Shown piece after piece: positions 51,095 to 59,750 of a stretch of DNA of 64,000 bases. The stretch spans positions 1,302,001-1,366,000 of the forward strand of contig NZ_JBHTAN010000006.1 of the NCBI RefSeq assembly GCF_042663585.1, written 5' to 3'. The translations under genes were made by a program, and so were the position numbers. The notes under the pieces are model-generated. The model saw nothing but the letters and a program-made list of their open reading frames with translations, did not search any database and was not told the origin of the DNA. The DNA comes from Natranaeroarchaeum sp042663585. GTDB lineage: Archaea > Halobacteriota > Halobacteria > Halobacteriales > Natronoarchaeaceae. How positions within the stretch are numbered: the stretch's first letter is position 1; each line of letters opens with the position of its first letter.

Positions 51095-51311
51095 GATGCT
51101 GTTTCACGCCGGGTGGAACTCTACGGAGGCGCTCTTGCCCGCGCCGCTACCGGGCGATGGGGGCGGAAGCGCCGCCGCTGGGTCGGTTGCACCGACGGCG
51201 ACACGAGTCGCGATGGTACTCGTCGTCCTGGCGTTCCTGCTGGTGGCATATGACCGCGAGACGCTCGCGCCTGGGAGGGCCCATCTCCAGCGCGGTCGAA
51301 CCACTGAGTAG
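51095..51311 (+). pseudogene. C-terminal fragment of a CPBP (CAAX-type) protease
   Basis: From about 51095 the plus strand reads MLFHAGWNSTEALLP, then a Gly/Ala linker and a final hydrophobic helix (ATRVAMVLVVLAFLLVAY) with a short Arg tail. This looks like the last His-containing motif and last membrane helix of type II CAAX proteases (the His-Ala-x-x-Asn pattern). The preceding helices with the Glu-Glu-x-x-x-Arg motif are missing; instead the frame runs into the HTH gene region. It is therefore a remnant. Confidence 0.4.
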
Positions 51312-51364
51312 GTTTCGAGGATGGCTACCTCTGCAACAATCACCCGGAACCTGCAGGCTCCGGA

Positions 51365-52588
51365 TCACCACGCCGCTTCGAGCACCGCTCGCAGGTCCTC
51401 GACGGTCGGATCCAGCCCTTCCGGCACCTGAGCCATGAAGCGGTCCGCCAGCGTCGTCTCAGCGACTGCCCCGAGATCCGACCGCTCGATGCCGTCGACC
51501 GATCGGAGTCGTGTCGTCACTCCCAGCGAATCCCGAACCTCGGTGACGGCGTCGACGATACCATCGGATACTGCGTCCGAAGACCGCTCTGCAGTCTGGA
51601 CATCGAGTGCCCGCGCGAGGAGGGTCCGGCGGCCGTCAACCTGCTCGAACAGATAGTCGAGCGCGTGCGGGGCAACGATGGCGTGGGCGGTGCCCTGTTG
51701 CAGTCCGGCGTGGTGTCGGAGCGCGTGGCCGAACGCATGAATGATGGAAAGGGTGCTCCCGTCCGGCCGGGAGACGCCGTACTGTACGAGCAGGGAGCCT
51801 TCGACGGCGCGATCCATCGTCTCCGGACTCGACGAATCGGCATCGAGCGCGGGCAGTGCATCGGCGAGCAGACGCAGGCCGCGCATCGCAGTGGCGTCGG
51901 AGACGGGTGTCCCGTTGCGAGCGTAGAGCGTCTCGACGCCCTTGTCGAAGCCGTTCATCGCCGAGCCAGCGAGCACGTCGTACGGCGTCGTTGTGAACAG
52001 GGCGGGATCGGCAAACACCGCCGTAGGCATGAGTTGCGGGTCGGAGACGCCGCCGCTGACCGGTTCGTCGACGAGGCCGTTTTCGGGGTCGGCGTTCACG
52101 CCCGCGCCCTGTGAGAGATCCGCGCCGGCGAAGGTCGTCGGCACCGCGACGATAGCCGGGAGACCGTCCTCCGGGACGGGGATAGTTCCCGATGTTGCTA
52201 GCTCGTCGCCGACTTCGGCGGGGGAGCGATCCGTCGCCGCGAGGACGCTGAGGACTTTGGCTGTGTCGAGGCTACTGCCGCCGCCGAGGCTCACCACGGT
52301 GTCGGCCTCGACTTCGCGCAAGCGTTCGACGCCGTCGACGGCGGTGCCAAGCAGTTTCTCCGGTGTCGTCTCGGCGAAGATGCCAGCGAGACGGTCATCG
52401 AGTCCCTCGGTTACCGGGTCGAGAACTGCAGGCGTCGAACCGACTGTCCGTCCACAGACGACGAGGGCGTTGGTGCACCCCTGCCGGTCGAGTTCGTCCG
52501 CAAGCGCGGATACACAGCCCCGACCCAAGCGGATCACGCCGGGGTCGTACTCGAACCTGCTCGTCGAGAGGGAGACTGGATCACTCAT
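51365..52588 (-). CDS. Iron-containing alcohol dehydrogenase-like protein
   Basis: 407 residues. The NAD-binding half contains ADTVVSLGGGSSLDTAKVLSVLA with the Gly-Gly-Gly-Ser motif of the family and VPTTFAGADLSQGAGV. The metal-binding half includes SIIHAFGHALRHHAGLQQGTAHAIVAPHAL, with the His residues expected for Fe2+ or Zn2+. The enzyme oxidises an alcohol or reduces an aldehyde with NAD(P). It is expressed with the upstream HxlR regulator (61 bases). Confidence 0.88.
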   Translation of the reverse strand: MSDPVSLSTSRFEYDPGVIRLGRGCVSALADELDRQGCTNALVVCGRTVGSTPAVLDPVTEGLDDRLAGIFAETTPEKLLGTAVDGVERLREVEADTVVSLGGGSSLDTAKVLSVLAATDRSPAEVGDELATSGTIPVPEDGLPAIVAVPTTFAGADLSQGAGVNADPENGLVDEPVSGGVSDPQLMPTAVFADPALFTTTPYDVLAGSAMNGFDKGVETLYARNGTPVSDATAMRGLRLLADALPALDADSSSPETMDRAVEGSLLVQYGVSRPDGSTLSIIHAFGHALRHHAGLQQGTAHAIVAPHALDYLFEQVDGRRTLLARALDVQTAERSSDAVSDGIVDAVTEVRDSLGVTTRLRSVDGIERSDLGAVAETTLADRFMAQVPEGLDPTVEDLRAVLEAAW

Positions 52589-52649
52589 GTCGGTGGGCCT
52601 GCCAAACGCCGGAGATGTTGTACTGTCGCTGGAGCAGTCCGCAGAGCGT

Positions 52650-52982
52650 CTACAGCCACTCGTCGGCCCAGGCCTCTATCTCGTCGAACACCGGACAGAG
52701 CGATGCACCCTTTTCGGTTAGATCGTAGTAGGTCGCGACGGGGGCGTCCTCCTCCATTCGACGTGTCACAAAGCCCATCTCCTGGAGGTCGTCGAGCACC
52801 CGCGAAAGGGTCCGCGAACTGGCGTCAGTCGACCGTTTGAGTTCGTTGAACCGTTTCTCGCCGTCCTGTAGATCGTTGAGGACGATCAGTCGCCACTGGG
52901 AGCCGATCTGTTCGAGCGAATCGACGACCGAGCAGACGTCCTCGCCGTGATGTTTCTCGTCCTGAGGTGCACCTGTTGCCAT
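52650..52982 (-). CDS. HxlR family winged-helix regulator
   Basis: 110 residues from the ATG at 52982. The domain matches HxlR: DVCSVVDSLEQIGSQWRLIVLNDLQDGEKRFNELKRSTDASSRTLSRVLDDLQEMGFVTRRMEEDAPVATYYDLTEKG. The conserved start Cys of many HxlR proteins (here C in DVCSVVD) suggests a redox or aldehyde sensor. It probably controls the Fe-ADH gene just downstream, as HxlR proteins often do with aldehyde-detoxifying enzymes. Confidence 0.88.
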   Translation of the reverse strand: MATGAPQDEKHHGEDVCSVVDSLEQIGSQWRLIVLNDLQDGEKRFNELKRSTDASSRTLSRVLDDLQEMGFVTRRMEEDAPVATYYDLTEKGASLCPVFDEIEAWADEWL

Positions 52983-53075
52983 ACGAGATTCGTACGCGAC
53001 GGCCCCATATAGGTTCTGTGACGAACCAGCTATCGGAACGCAACCGGGTGGGGCCCAACCACTGGTGGCCGGCAC

Positions 53076-55214
53076 TTACTCCGGATGGGCGCGCACGTCG
53101 CGGAACTCGAACCGTGCGCCACCGCTCTCGCTCTCGGTAACGTCGACGGTCCAGCCGTGTGCGGAGGCGACCTCCCTGACGACCCACAGGCCGATCCCGA
53201 GACCCTCGTCGGAGGTGGTAAACGAGGAGTCGAAGGCGTTCTTGCGGACCTCCTCGGGCATCCCTGGCCCGTCGTCCTCGACGTAGAAGCCGGTCGAGCG
53301 CGAGGAATCAGCGGTGGGGACGCCGTCGACGGCAGGGAGCAAGCCGACGCGAACCGTCACTTTCACGGCGTCCTGACGAGGTTGCGAGTCAGGGCTCGAA
53401 GCGCTTTGCGCTTTGGTGTCCTGCTGCGTTTGCGAGTCAGGGCTCGTCGAGCCATGCTCGACAGAGTCGTCGGTCTGCGACCGACTGTTCGTGGAGCCAT
53501 GCTCCACACTATCCTGACGAGGTTGCGAGTCAGGGCTTGTCGAGCCGTGCTCGACAGCGTTCCGAAACAGGTTCTCGAACGACCGCAGGAGACGAGAGCG
53601 GTCGGCCGCGATAGCCCCGGAGCTCTCAATCTCGATCCGGGCTTTCTGAGTCATGACGTTGGACCACGCGTCGGTAACGACCTCATCGAGAGTGAGCTGT
53701 TGGGTCTCGGTGACGGTCTGGCCGTGGCGGGCGAGTGCCAGCACGTCGCCGATGATGTCTTCCATCCGATTGAGACCGTCACGGACGTTGTCGAGGGCGT
53801 CCAGATCACCAACCTGTTCGGCAAGGAGGTCGACGTAGCCCTGTGCCACCGAAAGCGGGTTTCGGAGGTCATGGCTAACGATCCTGGCGAACGCTTCGAG
53901 TCGTTCGTTCTGGCGCTCTAGCTCGCGCTCGCGTTTCTTGCGCTCGGTGATGTCCCGGAGGACCCCGACGGTCCCACGCAGCGAGTCATCCTGGGGAAGC
54001 AGCGCGATCTGGTTCTCACAGGGGACCCGCGTTCCATCCTTGCAGTTGATCGTTATTTCGACGGCCTCTTTTTGACGGTCGGGGTCGTTTTCTAACCGCT
54101 CGACGGTCTCTCGACGGCGGGCGCTGTCGTCGTCGTCCAGTAGTATCGAGACGTGTTCGCCCAGCAGCCCCTCACGAGCGTAGCCGGTCATCTCCAGCAG
54201 ACCGTTGTTGACCGTCATGAAGTGCCCCTCCGAGTCGAGCGCGTACATCCCGTCGCCGACGGTCTCGACGAGCCGTTCGTAGCGCTCCAGCACTCGCTCT
54301 TGCTGGTCGATCTCTCCCCGGACAGCTATCGAATCGAGCACGTGAGCGGTCGTCTCTGCTACCTCTTCGAGGACGCTTCGCTCCACGTCGCTGAACCCGT
54401 TCTCCGAATCGGTGTAGACGCCGAGCACGCCGTGGAGGTCGCCGTTCTCGGCCAGCGGGAGGAACGCAGCAGCGACACAGCCCTGCTGGAGCGCGGCCGA
54501 CCGCCAGGGGACGGCCGCCGGATGCGCCTCGATATCGTCGACGATCTGGGTCTCGCGCGTCCGAAGCAGGTCGTCAAGGACGGTATCCGGCGCTCTCGCC
54601 CCGACGCCGAAGGTCCGGGAGGTGGGCCACTCCTCGGGAGCAGTGCTCGTCACCCAGGGAACGACCTGGCGTTCGCCCGGATCGTACTCGCCGACCCACG
54701 CAAAGGTGTACCGGCCAGCGTCGGTTAGCTGATTGCAGACTGCGTGTTCGATATCCATCGGCGAACTGGCGTCGACGAGCAGGCGCTTGATATCGTGGAC
54801 CGTGTCCTCGGGCGGAGAGCCGACCGGGTGGGTAGCGGGGCCGGAGCCGTGGACGACAGCGTTCGCGACCCAGCCACCGAGCGCGGCGTCGGCGTCCTCC
54901 CCGTCGAGTTGGACGAAATCGACGATTTCGGCGATGACGCTATCGCCGTCGATGTCGGAGGTAGACAACAACAGCAGGGGGACTGCGGGGTACTGTTCTC
55001 GGACCGCGGCGAGCACGGCCGGGGTCGACTCGACAGTTTCCGCGTCGGCGAGAACACAGTCGACGTCACCGGCTTCGATACGAGATACGGCGTCGTCCGG
55101 TTCCGTCGTCGCAACGACTGAGATGCGCGGATACGACCAGCGAAGGGGACTGGCAAGCCGTTCGACGACATCGGCGTCAGTGGACAGACACAGAACAGCG
55201 TTCTGGGAGTTCAT
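53076..55214 (-). CDS. Hybrid-type sensor histidine kinase (receiver-like, GAF, PAS, HisKA, HATPase)
   Basis: 712 residues: a receiver-like domain (1-115) with DVDCVLADAETVES, a GAF domain (about 150-300), a PAS domain (about 310-430, LVETVGDGMYALDSEGHFMTVN), a HisKA domain with the phospho-His in FARIVSHDLRNPLSVAQGY, and an HATPase domain (about 530-712) with the N-box ENLFRNAVEHG, DDGPGMPEEV and GLGIGLWVV. No membrane segment, so it senses cytoplasmic signals. Unusual: after the N-box the segment VEHGSTSPDSQPRQD is repeated several times (see repeat at 53374). Confidence 0.93.
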   Translation of the reverse strand: MNSQNAVLCLSTDADVVERLASPLRWSYPRISVVATTEPDDAVSRIEAGDVDCVLADAETVESTPAVLAAVREQYPAVPLLLLSTSDIDGDSVIAEIVDFVQLDGEDADAALGGWVANAVVHGSGPATHPVGSPPEDTVHDIKRLLVDASSPMDIEHAVCNQLTDAGRYTFAWVGEYDPGERQVVPWVTSTAPEEWPTSRTFGVGARAPDTVLDDLLRTRETQIVDDIEAHPAAVPWRSAALQQGCVAAAFLPLAENGDLHGVLGVYTDSENGFSDVERSVLEEVAETTAHVLDSIAVRGEIDQQERVLERYERLVETVGDGMYALDSEGHFMTVNNGLLEMTGYAREGLLGEHVSILLDDDDSARRRETVERLENDPDRQKEAVEITINCKDGTRVPCENQIALLPQDDSLRGTVGVLRDITERKKRERELERQNERLEAFARIVSHDLRNPLSVAQGYVDLLAEQVGDLDALDNVRDGLNRMEDIIGDVLALARHGQTVTETQQLTLDEVVTDAWSNVMTQKARIEIESSGAIAADRSRLLRSFENLFRNAVEHGSTSPDSQPRQDSVEHGSTNSRSQTDDSVEHGSTSPDSQTQQDTKAQSASSPDSQPRQDAVKVTVRVGLLPAVDGVPTADSSRSTGFYVEDDGPGMPEEVRKNAFDSSFTTSDEGLGIGLWVVREVASAHGWTVDVTESESGGARFEFRDVRAHPE
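53374..53560 (-). repeat. In-frame tandem expansion inside the kinase ATPase domain
   Basis: About 62 residues (552-614) contain repeated units of the type (D)SVEHGSTSPDSQ. At DNA level the word TGCGAGTCAGGGCT recurs at 53383-53396, 53431-53444 and 53524-53537, and GTCGAGCC(A/G)TGCTCGACA twice (near 53446 and 53539). The first copy includes the true N-box residues AVEHG. Confidence 0.85.
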
Positions 55215-55383
55215 AATCTCTGATAACCGGTCAGGGCACGGCCCACAGACTCACCCGCAGTACGCCGGTATACCGTCCGAGTCGGAGTGCCACTTATTAA
55301 TCTTTATTGTTCACAGATCCGACTGGCGAGTCGAAAAAAACGAGAGAGCTGCGGTCGGCCGATCAGCAGGCGGTGACGTCCTG

Positions 55384-55932
55384 TTATTCCATCGTACCCT
55401 CGGTGACGAGCGTGTCGTCCTCGAGGTAGTGTTCGAGGTGGTGACCGTGCTCCTCAACGTCGATGAGGACGTCACGAAGGAGTTCCGCGGTAGCCGGGTC
55501 ACCGAGGTTCCGCGCTAGCTGTTCGTGCTCGCGGAGCTGTTCGGTGATGTCGCCGAATATCTCGAGGTCGTTCTCGAGGGACGTCCGGATGTCGTAGGCG
55601 TCCTTGTCTTCGGGGGTCACGGGTGCGCGGTCCTCGTAGTTCGCGCCGCCAGAGAGCGGGACACCGCCGAGCGCCTGCGCTCGTTCCGCGAGCATGTCGG
55701 CACCTTCTTCGAGGTCGGCCGAGACTTCGCCGAGGTACTCGTGGATACCGAGGAACTCCGCGCCCTCGACGAGCCAGTGGTGCTTTTTGATCTGATGGTA
55801 CAGGACGTACGTCGCGGCAAGGTCGGTGTTCAGTGCTTCGATTAGCTGTTCGGCCTTGTCTTCGGGAATCCGCAGGGCTTCGCTTTCTTCGACATTGTCG
55901 AAGCGCTGACGGGCGTGTTTCTGGGAGCTCAT
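55384..55932 (-). CDS. dpsA: DNA-binding ferritin-like protein DpsA
   Basis: 182 residues. The ferroxidase-like four-helix bundle is clear: NTDLAATYVLYHQIKKHHWLVEGAEFLGIHEYLGEVSADLEEGADMLAERAQALGG has the His-x-x-His-W...Asp...Glu pattern of Dps. Known haloarchaeal DpsA stores iron and protects DNA under starvation or oxidative stress. A TATA-like CTTTAAG lies about 27 bases before the start. An iron-repressor-like site pair is 330 bases away upstream of another gene. Confidence 0.93.
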   Translation of the reverse strand: MSSQKHARQRFDNVEESEALRIPEDKAEQLIEALNTDLAATYVLYHQIKKHHWLVEGAEFLGIHEYLGEVSADLEEGADMLAERAQALGGVPLSGGANYEDRAPVTPEDKDAYDIRTSLENDLEIFGDITEQLREHEQLARNLGDPATAELLRDVLIDVEEHGHHLEHYLEDDTLVTEGTME

Positions 55933-56096
55933 GACATCTATTACTTGGGCGGCGATGCACTTAAAGGTTCATACCTGCCAAAAGAGTTTTTAGAAATCAA
56001 AAAGTAATCTTTTATTTGAGTTAAGACGTAACGGAGTCGGTCGGGGAGACGACTATACTGGCGGCTGTCGGCGCACGATAACTGTCGCAAAGCGGG

Positions 56097-56255
56097 TTAT
56101 CGAGAAAGGGTGACCGTAAGATCAGTCGCAATCCAACCGTCGGTGTTTCCGCTCTCAGTAAAGACTACGCGTCCGGGACTGGTCTCACATGCTTCGACCA
56201 TTGGCGAGTCCTCGGACGGGGCTTCGCGTTCGTCCGCGTCGGCCGTGGTGCTCAT
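56097..56255 (-). CDS. Small 52-residue protein with iron-repressor-like promoter
   Basis: ATG at 56255, stop at 56097. The sequence begins MSTTADADEREAPSEDSPMV and ends GRVVFTESGNTDGWIATD, then LTVTLSR. The end resembles a family of about 50-60-residue haloarchaeal proteins (DUF7331 by recollection). Composition is acidic, as for real haloarchaeal genes. The start is preceded at 10 and 36 bases by two 14-base palindromes related to DtxR/SirR-type sites, so expression is probably iron-controlled. The function is unknown. It lies between dpsA and thiI. Confidence 0.65.
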   Translation of the reverse strand: MSTTADADEREAPSEDSPMVEACETSPGRVVFTESGNTDGWIATDLTVTLSR

Positions 56256-56264
56256 CAGGTGAAG

Positions 56265-56278
56265 TTAGGTCCGCCTAA
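56265..56278. promoter_or_regulatory. Putative iron-repressor operator 1
   Basis: TTAGGTCCGCCTAA is a near-perfect inverted repeat (TTAGG-TCCG-CCTAA), close to DtxR/IdeR/SirR-family boxes (TTAGG...CCTAA). It lies 10 bases before the start of the 52-residue ORF. Confidence 0.6.
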
Positions 56279-56290
56279 TTCTAAAAAGGT

Positions 56291-56304
56291 TTTGGTCGGC
56301 CTAA
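56291..56304. promoter_or_regulatory. Putative iron-repressor operator 2
   Basis: TTTGGTCGGCCTAA matches operator 1 at 12 of 14 positions. The pair is spaced 26 bases apart with an A/T-rich TTCTAAAAAGG between (a TATA on the minus strand), so bound repressors would bracket the promoter. Confidence 0.55.
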
Positions 56305-56382
56305 GAGTCCGGGAACCGCCATGTCCTCTCCACGGATCCGCCTTCCAAAGGGTGTATATCCCGCTACGGTCTACGCGAGGAT

Positions 56383-57567
56383 ATGCATCCACCGGGCGCT
56401 GACACGGTACTGCTCCGACACGGCGAGGTGAACACCAAGAGCCGGCAGGTCCAGTTGTCGATGGAGCGCCGGCTTGCCGAGAGCGTCCGGACCATGCTGG
56501 CCGACCGCGGAATCGACGGCGATGTCGAGCGTCGATGGACCCGCCCGCTGATCCACGTCGACGAGTCCGACGTAGAGGCGGCGACGGCGGCCGCCAGCGA
56601 CGTCTTCGGCGTCGTCTCTGCCAGCTCGGCAGTCGTCGTCGATGCCGACCGGGAATCGATCGAAGCCGCGCTCACTCGGACCGCAAAAGCGTGTTACACC
56701 GGCGGTAGCTTCGCCGTCGAGGCGCGTCGCGCCGGCGACACGACCCCGTTCGATAGCGAGGATATCGGCGAGTTCGGCGGCAAGGCTGTCTGGGAGGCCG
56801 TCGAGTCAGGCTTCGAGCCAGAGGTCGACCTCGACGACCCGGACCTGACGTTCTACGTCGAATGCCGGGACGAGGAAGCGTTCGTGTTCGTCGAGAAACG
56901 ACAGGGCCCGGGCGGCCTACCGATCGGAACCCAGGAACCGCTCGTCGTGTTGATCAGCGGCGGTATCGACTCGCCCGTCGCCGCCCACGAGGCCATGCGG
57001 CGCGGGAGTCCGATCCTCCCCGTCTATCTCGACCTCGGTGACTACGGCGGTGTCGACCACCGCCAGCGAGCGATCGAAGCCGTCCGGAAACTCGCGGAGT
57101 ACGCGCCCGGCCAGTCGTTTGACTTGCGGATCGTCGACGCCGGCGAGACCGTCGACCTCCTCGCCCGAACCATCGACGAAGGGCGGATGCTCGCGTTCCG
57201 ACGGTACATGTATCAGGTCGCCGAGACCGTCGCCAGGGACAACGAAGCAGTCGGAATCGTTACCGGCGAAGCGATCGGACAGAAGTCGAGCCAGACGACG
57301 GCAAATCTGGGCGTGACGAGTCAGGCGGTCGACCTGCCGGTCCACCGGCCGCTCCTGACCGTCGACAAAGAGGAGATCGTCGAACGCGCCAGGACGCTCG
57401 ACACCTTCGATACGTCGACCATCTCGGCTGGCTGTAACCGGTTTGCCCCGGAGCAAGCGGAGACTCACGGCTCACTCGACAAGATCCTGCGACTCGAACC
57501 GGACGACCTCGAGGCACGCGCCCAGCGGGACGCCCGCGCGGCCGACGTACTGGAACTCGGGCGGTAA
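56383..57567 (+). CDS. thiI: tRNA 4-thiouridine synthase ThiI
   Basis: 394 residues. A THUMP domain (about 55-165) is followed by the PP-loop ATPase: VVLISGGIDSPVAAHEAMRRGS (SGG-x-DS). GEAIGQKSSQTTANLG is the second active-site block. There is no C-terminal rhodanese domain, as in other archaea, so the sulfur carrier differs from E. coli. The enzyme makes 4-thiouridine in tRNA (and in some organisms feeds thiamine synthesis). Gene is intact. Confidence 0.93.
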   Translation: MHPPGADTVLLRHGEVNTKSRQVQLSMERRLAESVRTMLADRGIDGDVERRWTRPLIHVDESDVEAATAAASDVFGVVSASSAVVVDADRESIEAALTRTAKACYTGGSFAVEARRAGDTTPFDSEDIGEFGGKAVWEAVESGFEPEVDLDDPDLTFYVECRDEEAFVFVEKRQGPGGLPIGTQEPLVVLISGGIDSPVAAHEAMRRGSPILPVYLDLGDYGGVDHRQRAIEAVRKLAEYAPGQSFDLRIVDAGETVDLLARTIDEGRMLAFRRYMYQVAETVARDNEAVGIVTGEAIGQKSSQTTANLGVTSQAVDLPVHRPLLTVDKEEIVERARTLDTFDTSTISAGCNRFAPEQAETHGSLDKILRLEPDDLEARAQRDARAADVLELGR

Positions 57568-57634
57568 CCTTCCTCGGTCGATACACCACTCGTCGGGACT
57601 ACATTTTACGTGATCGGACGATGGAGTAGCGAAC

Positions 57635-58537
57635 ATGTCACGCGAGACAGTCTCACACGAGCAGGGTGCGATCTACGAGTTCGCTCCGGAGATGGATCCC
57701 GTCGAGACCGTCCCCCCAGGAACGGCAGTGACTATCGAAACGAGAGACAGCCTCGACGGCGCGGTCCAGTCCGAATCCGACCTGATCGATCAGGTACCCG
57801 GGGAGGTAAACGCGGCAACCGGACCGATTGCAGTAGAGGGGGCGATGCCGGGCGACGTACTCCGGATCGAAATCGAGGAGATACGCATCGCCGAACCCGA
57901 AGGGCGAGTCATCACGATCGACGGCTTTGGCCTTCTCGATGGCTACCCGCAGATCGAGGCACCGGAGACCAGAATGACACCGGTCGAGGACGGTCAGCTA
58001 TCGTTCGAGGGCATCGACGTCCCAATCGAACCGGTGATCGGAACCATCGGCGTCGCGCCCGCCGAAGAGTCCTTCACCACGCTCGTCCCACACGACCACG
58101 GCGGGAACCTCGACACGACCGACATGAGCGCCGGAAACACGGCGTACTTCCCGGTGTTTCAGGACGGCGCGCTCTTTTCGATGGGCGACTGCAAGGCCGC
58201 GATGGCCGACGGCGAGATGTGCGGAACTGGCGCGGAGGTCGCCACCGAAATCGATCTGACCGTCGACCTCGTCGAGACCGACGTAGAACTAGCGCGCCCG
58301 CTCGTCGAAACGGCTGACGCGTGGAAGACGATTGCGAGTGCGGAGACGATAGAGACGGCCTGTGAACTGGCCAACGAGGACGCGATCCGACTGCTCGCCG
58401 CCGACAACGATCTGTCTGCGACGGAGGCGTACATGCTCTCCAGTCTCGTCGGTGGCCTCGAAATAAGCCAGGTCGTCGATCCGCTCGTCACCGTCCGGAA
58501 CGCAGTGCCGAAAAAATACCTCTCAGCGCCGCTCTAG
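57635..58537 (+). CDS. Acetamidase/formamidase family protein
   Basis: 300 residues of the FmdA/AmdA family, with TGPIAVEGAMPGDVLRIEIEEI, IGTIGVAPAEE and HDHGGNLDTTDMSAGNTAYFPVFQDGALFSMGDCKAAMADGEMCGTGAEVATEI. The conserved His-Gly-Gly-Asn-Asp block and the Gly-Asp-x-His-like (here GDCKA) block probably bind metal. Family members hydrolyse small amides to ammonia and a carboxylic acid. Its stop codon overlaps that of the convergent aminotransferase gene by 3 bases in a shared CTAG. Confidence 0.88.
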   Translation: MSRETVSHEQGAIYEFAPEMDPVETVPPGTAVTIETRDSLDGAVQSESDLIDQVPGEVNAATGPIAVEGAMPGDVLRIEIEEIRIAEPEGRVITIDGFGLLDGYPQIEAPETRMTPVEDGQLSFEGIDVPIEPVIGTIGVAPAEESFTTLVPHDHGGNLDTTDMSAGNTAYFPVFQDGALFSMGDCKAAMADGEMCGTGAEVATEIDLTVDLVETDVELARPLVETADAWKTIASAETIETACELANEDAIRLLAADNDLSATEAYMLSSLVGGLEISQVVDPLVTVRNAVPKKYLSAPL

Positions 58538-59637
58538 AGGTCCGCGACGTCTTCGATGGCGTCGGTGAGTTCCTTGATGCTCTCGACGTCGTGTTCGCCC
58601 ATGTGGCCGATCCGGAACGACTCCTCGCTGAGGTCGCCGTAGCCACTGGAGAAGGCCATGTCGTACTGCTCGCTGACCTGCTCGACAGTCTCGGCGACGT
58701 CGATACCCTGCGTGTTCTCGATGCAGGTGACCGTCTGGGACTCGTAGCCTTCCTCGGGGAAGAGACCGAAATGCTCGCGGGCCCAGTCACGGGTGTACTC
58801 GGCCATCTCCTGATGGCGCTGGTCCCGTTCGTGATGCCCCTCGTCGAGCATGTGCTTCATCTGTTTGCGGTAGGCCAGCATGATCGGAATCGCGGGCGTC
58901 GAGTGCGTCTGACCCTTCCGGTCGTAGTAATCGAGCGTCCGGCGGAAACCGCCGTACCACGAAGAGTCGCTTTTCTCTTCCTCGCGGTCGTAGGCATCGT
59001 CGTTGACGACACAGACCGCCAGGCCCGGCGGCATCGCGAAGGCCTTCTGGACCGACGTGAAGATGGCGTCGATGCCGTGTTTCTCGATGTCGATGAAGTC
59101 GCCGCCCAGACAGGAGATGGCGTCGACGACGAAGTAGGTATCCGGATACTCGTCGACGATGTCGCCCATCTCTTCGATGGGATTGCGGACGCCGGTCGAA
59201 GTTTCGTTCATGACGGCACCGACCGCATCGTAGTCGTTCGCTTCGAGCGCGTCGCGGAGGTCGTCGGGCTTGACCGCCTCGCCCCACTCGTACTCGATGC
59301 GGTCGACGTCTTTCCCCAGTCGCTCGGCGACGTTTGCCTGTCGCTCGCTGAACGCGCCCTGGGTCGGCACGAGCATGTTGTCCTCGACGAGGTTGAGCGT
59401 CGTGGCCTCCCAGAACTCCGTCCCCGAGGCAGTGAGGATGATGACGTCGTTGTCAGTCTCGAGGAACTCCTTCGTGTCCTCGACGATAGTCGTATAGAGG
59501 TCGGTCATCCGGTCCATCCGATGGCCGAACATCGGCTGAGCCATGGCGTCGATGACGTCCTCTCGGACTTCGGTCGGACCGGGGAGATACAGCGTTTTCT
59601 CGGGATAATCGTCGGTGTACTCCTGTTTCTCTGTCAC
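58534..59637 (-). CDS. Class V aminotransferase (alanine--glyoxylate/serine--pyruvate type)
   Basis: 367 residues from the GTG at 59637, which has an AGGTGA about 8 bases upstream; an alternative GTG at 59646 would add three residues. PLP-enzyme features: LYLPGPTEVREDVIDAM at the start, DAISCLGGDFIDIEKHGIDAIFTSVQKAFAMPPGLAV with the PLP Lys in SVQKA. The family transfers amino groups from Ala or Ser to glyoxylate or pyruvate. The C-terminus is FRIGHMGEHDVESI. Position next to an amidase may be incidental. Confidence 0.9.
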   Translation of the reverse strand: MTEKQEYTDDYPEKTLYLPGPTEVREDVIDAMAQPMFGHRMDRMTDLYTTIVEDTKEFLETDNDVIILTASGTEFWEATTLNLVEDNMLVPTQGAFSERQANVAERLGKDVDRIEYEWGEAVKPDDLRDALEANDYDAVGAVMNETSTGVRNPIEEMGDIVDEYPDTYFVVDAISCLGGDFIDIEKHGIDAIFTSVQKAFAMPPGLAVCVVNDDAYDREEEKSDSSWYGGFRRTLDYYDRKGQTHSTPAIPIMLAYRKQMKHMLDEGHHERDQRHQEMAEYTRDWAREHFGLFPEEGYESQTVTCIENTQGIDVAETVEQVSEQYDMAFSSGYGDLSEESFRIGHMGEHDVESIKELTDAIEDVADL

Positions 59638-59750
59638 GTATATCACCTATCTGTATGGGTCTGCCACGCGCGCAAGTATGGATGTTGTGATACGCCGCTG
59701 GCTAAGTGAGGATTGGGTCGAGTACCGGTCCTGAAACGGCCAGCAGAGAA

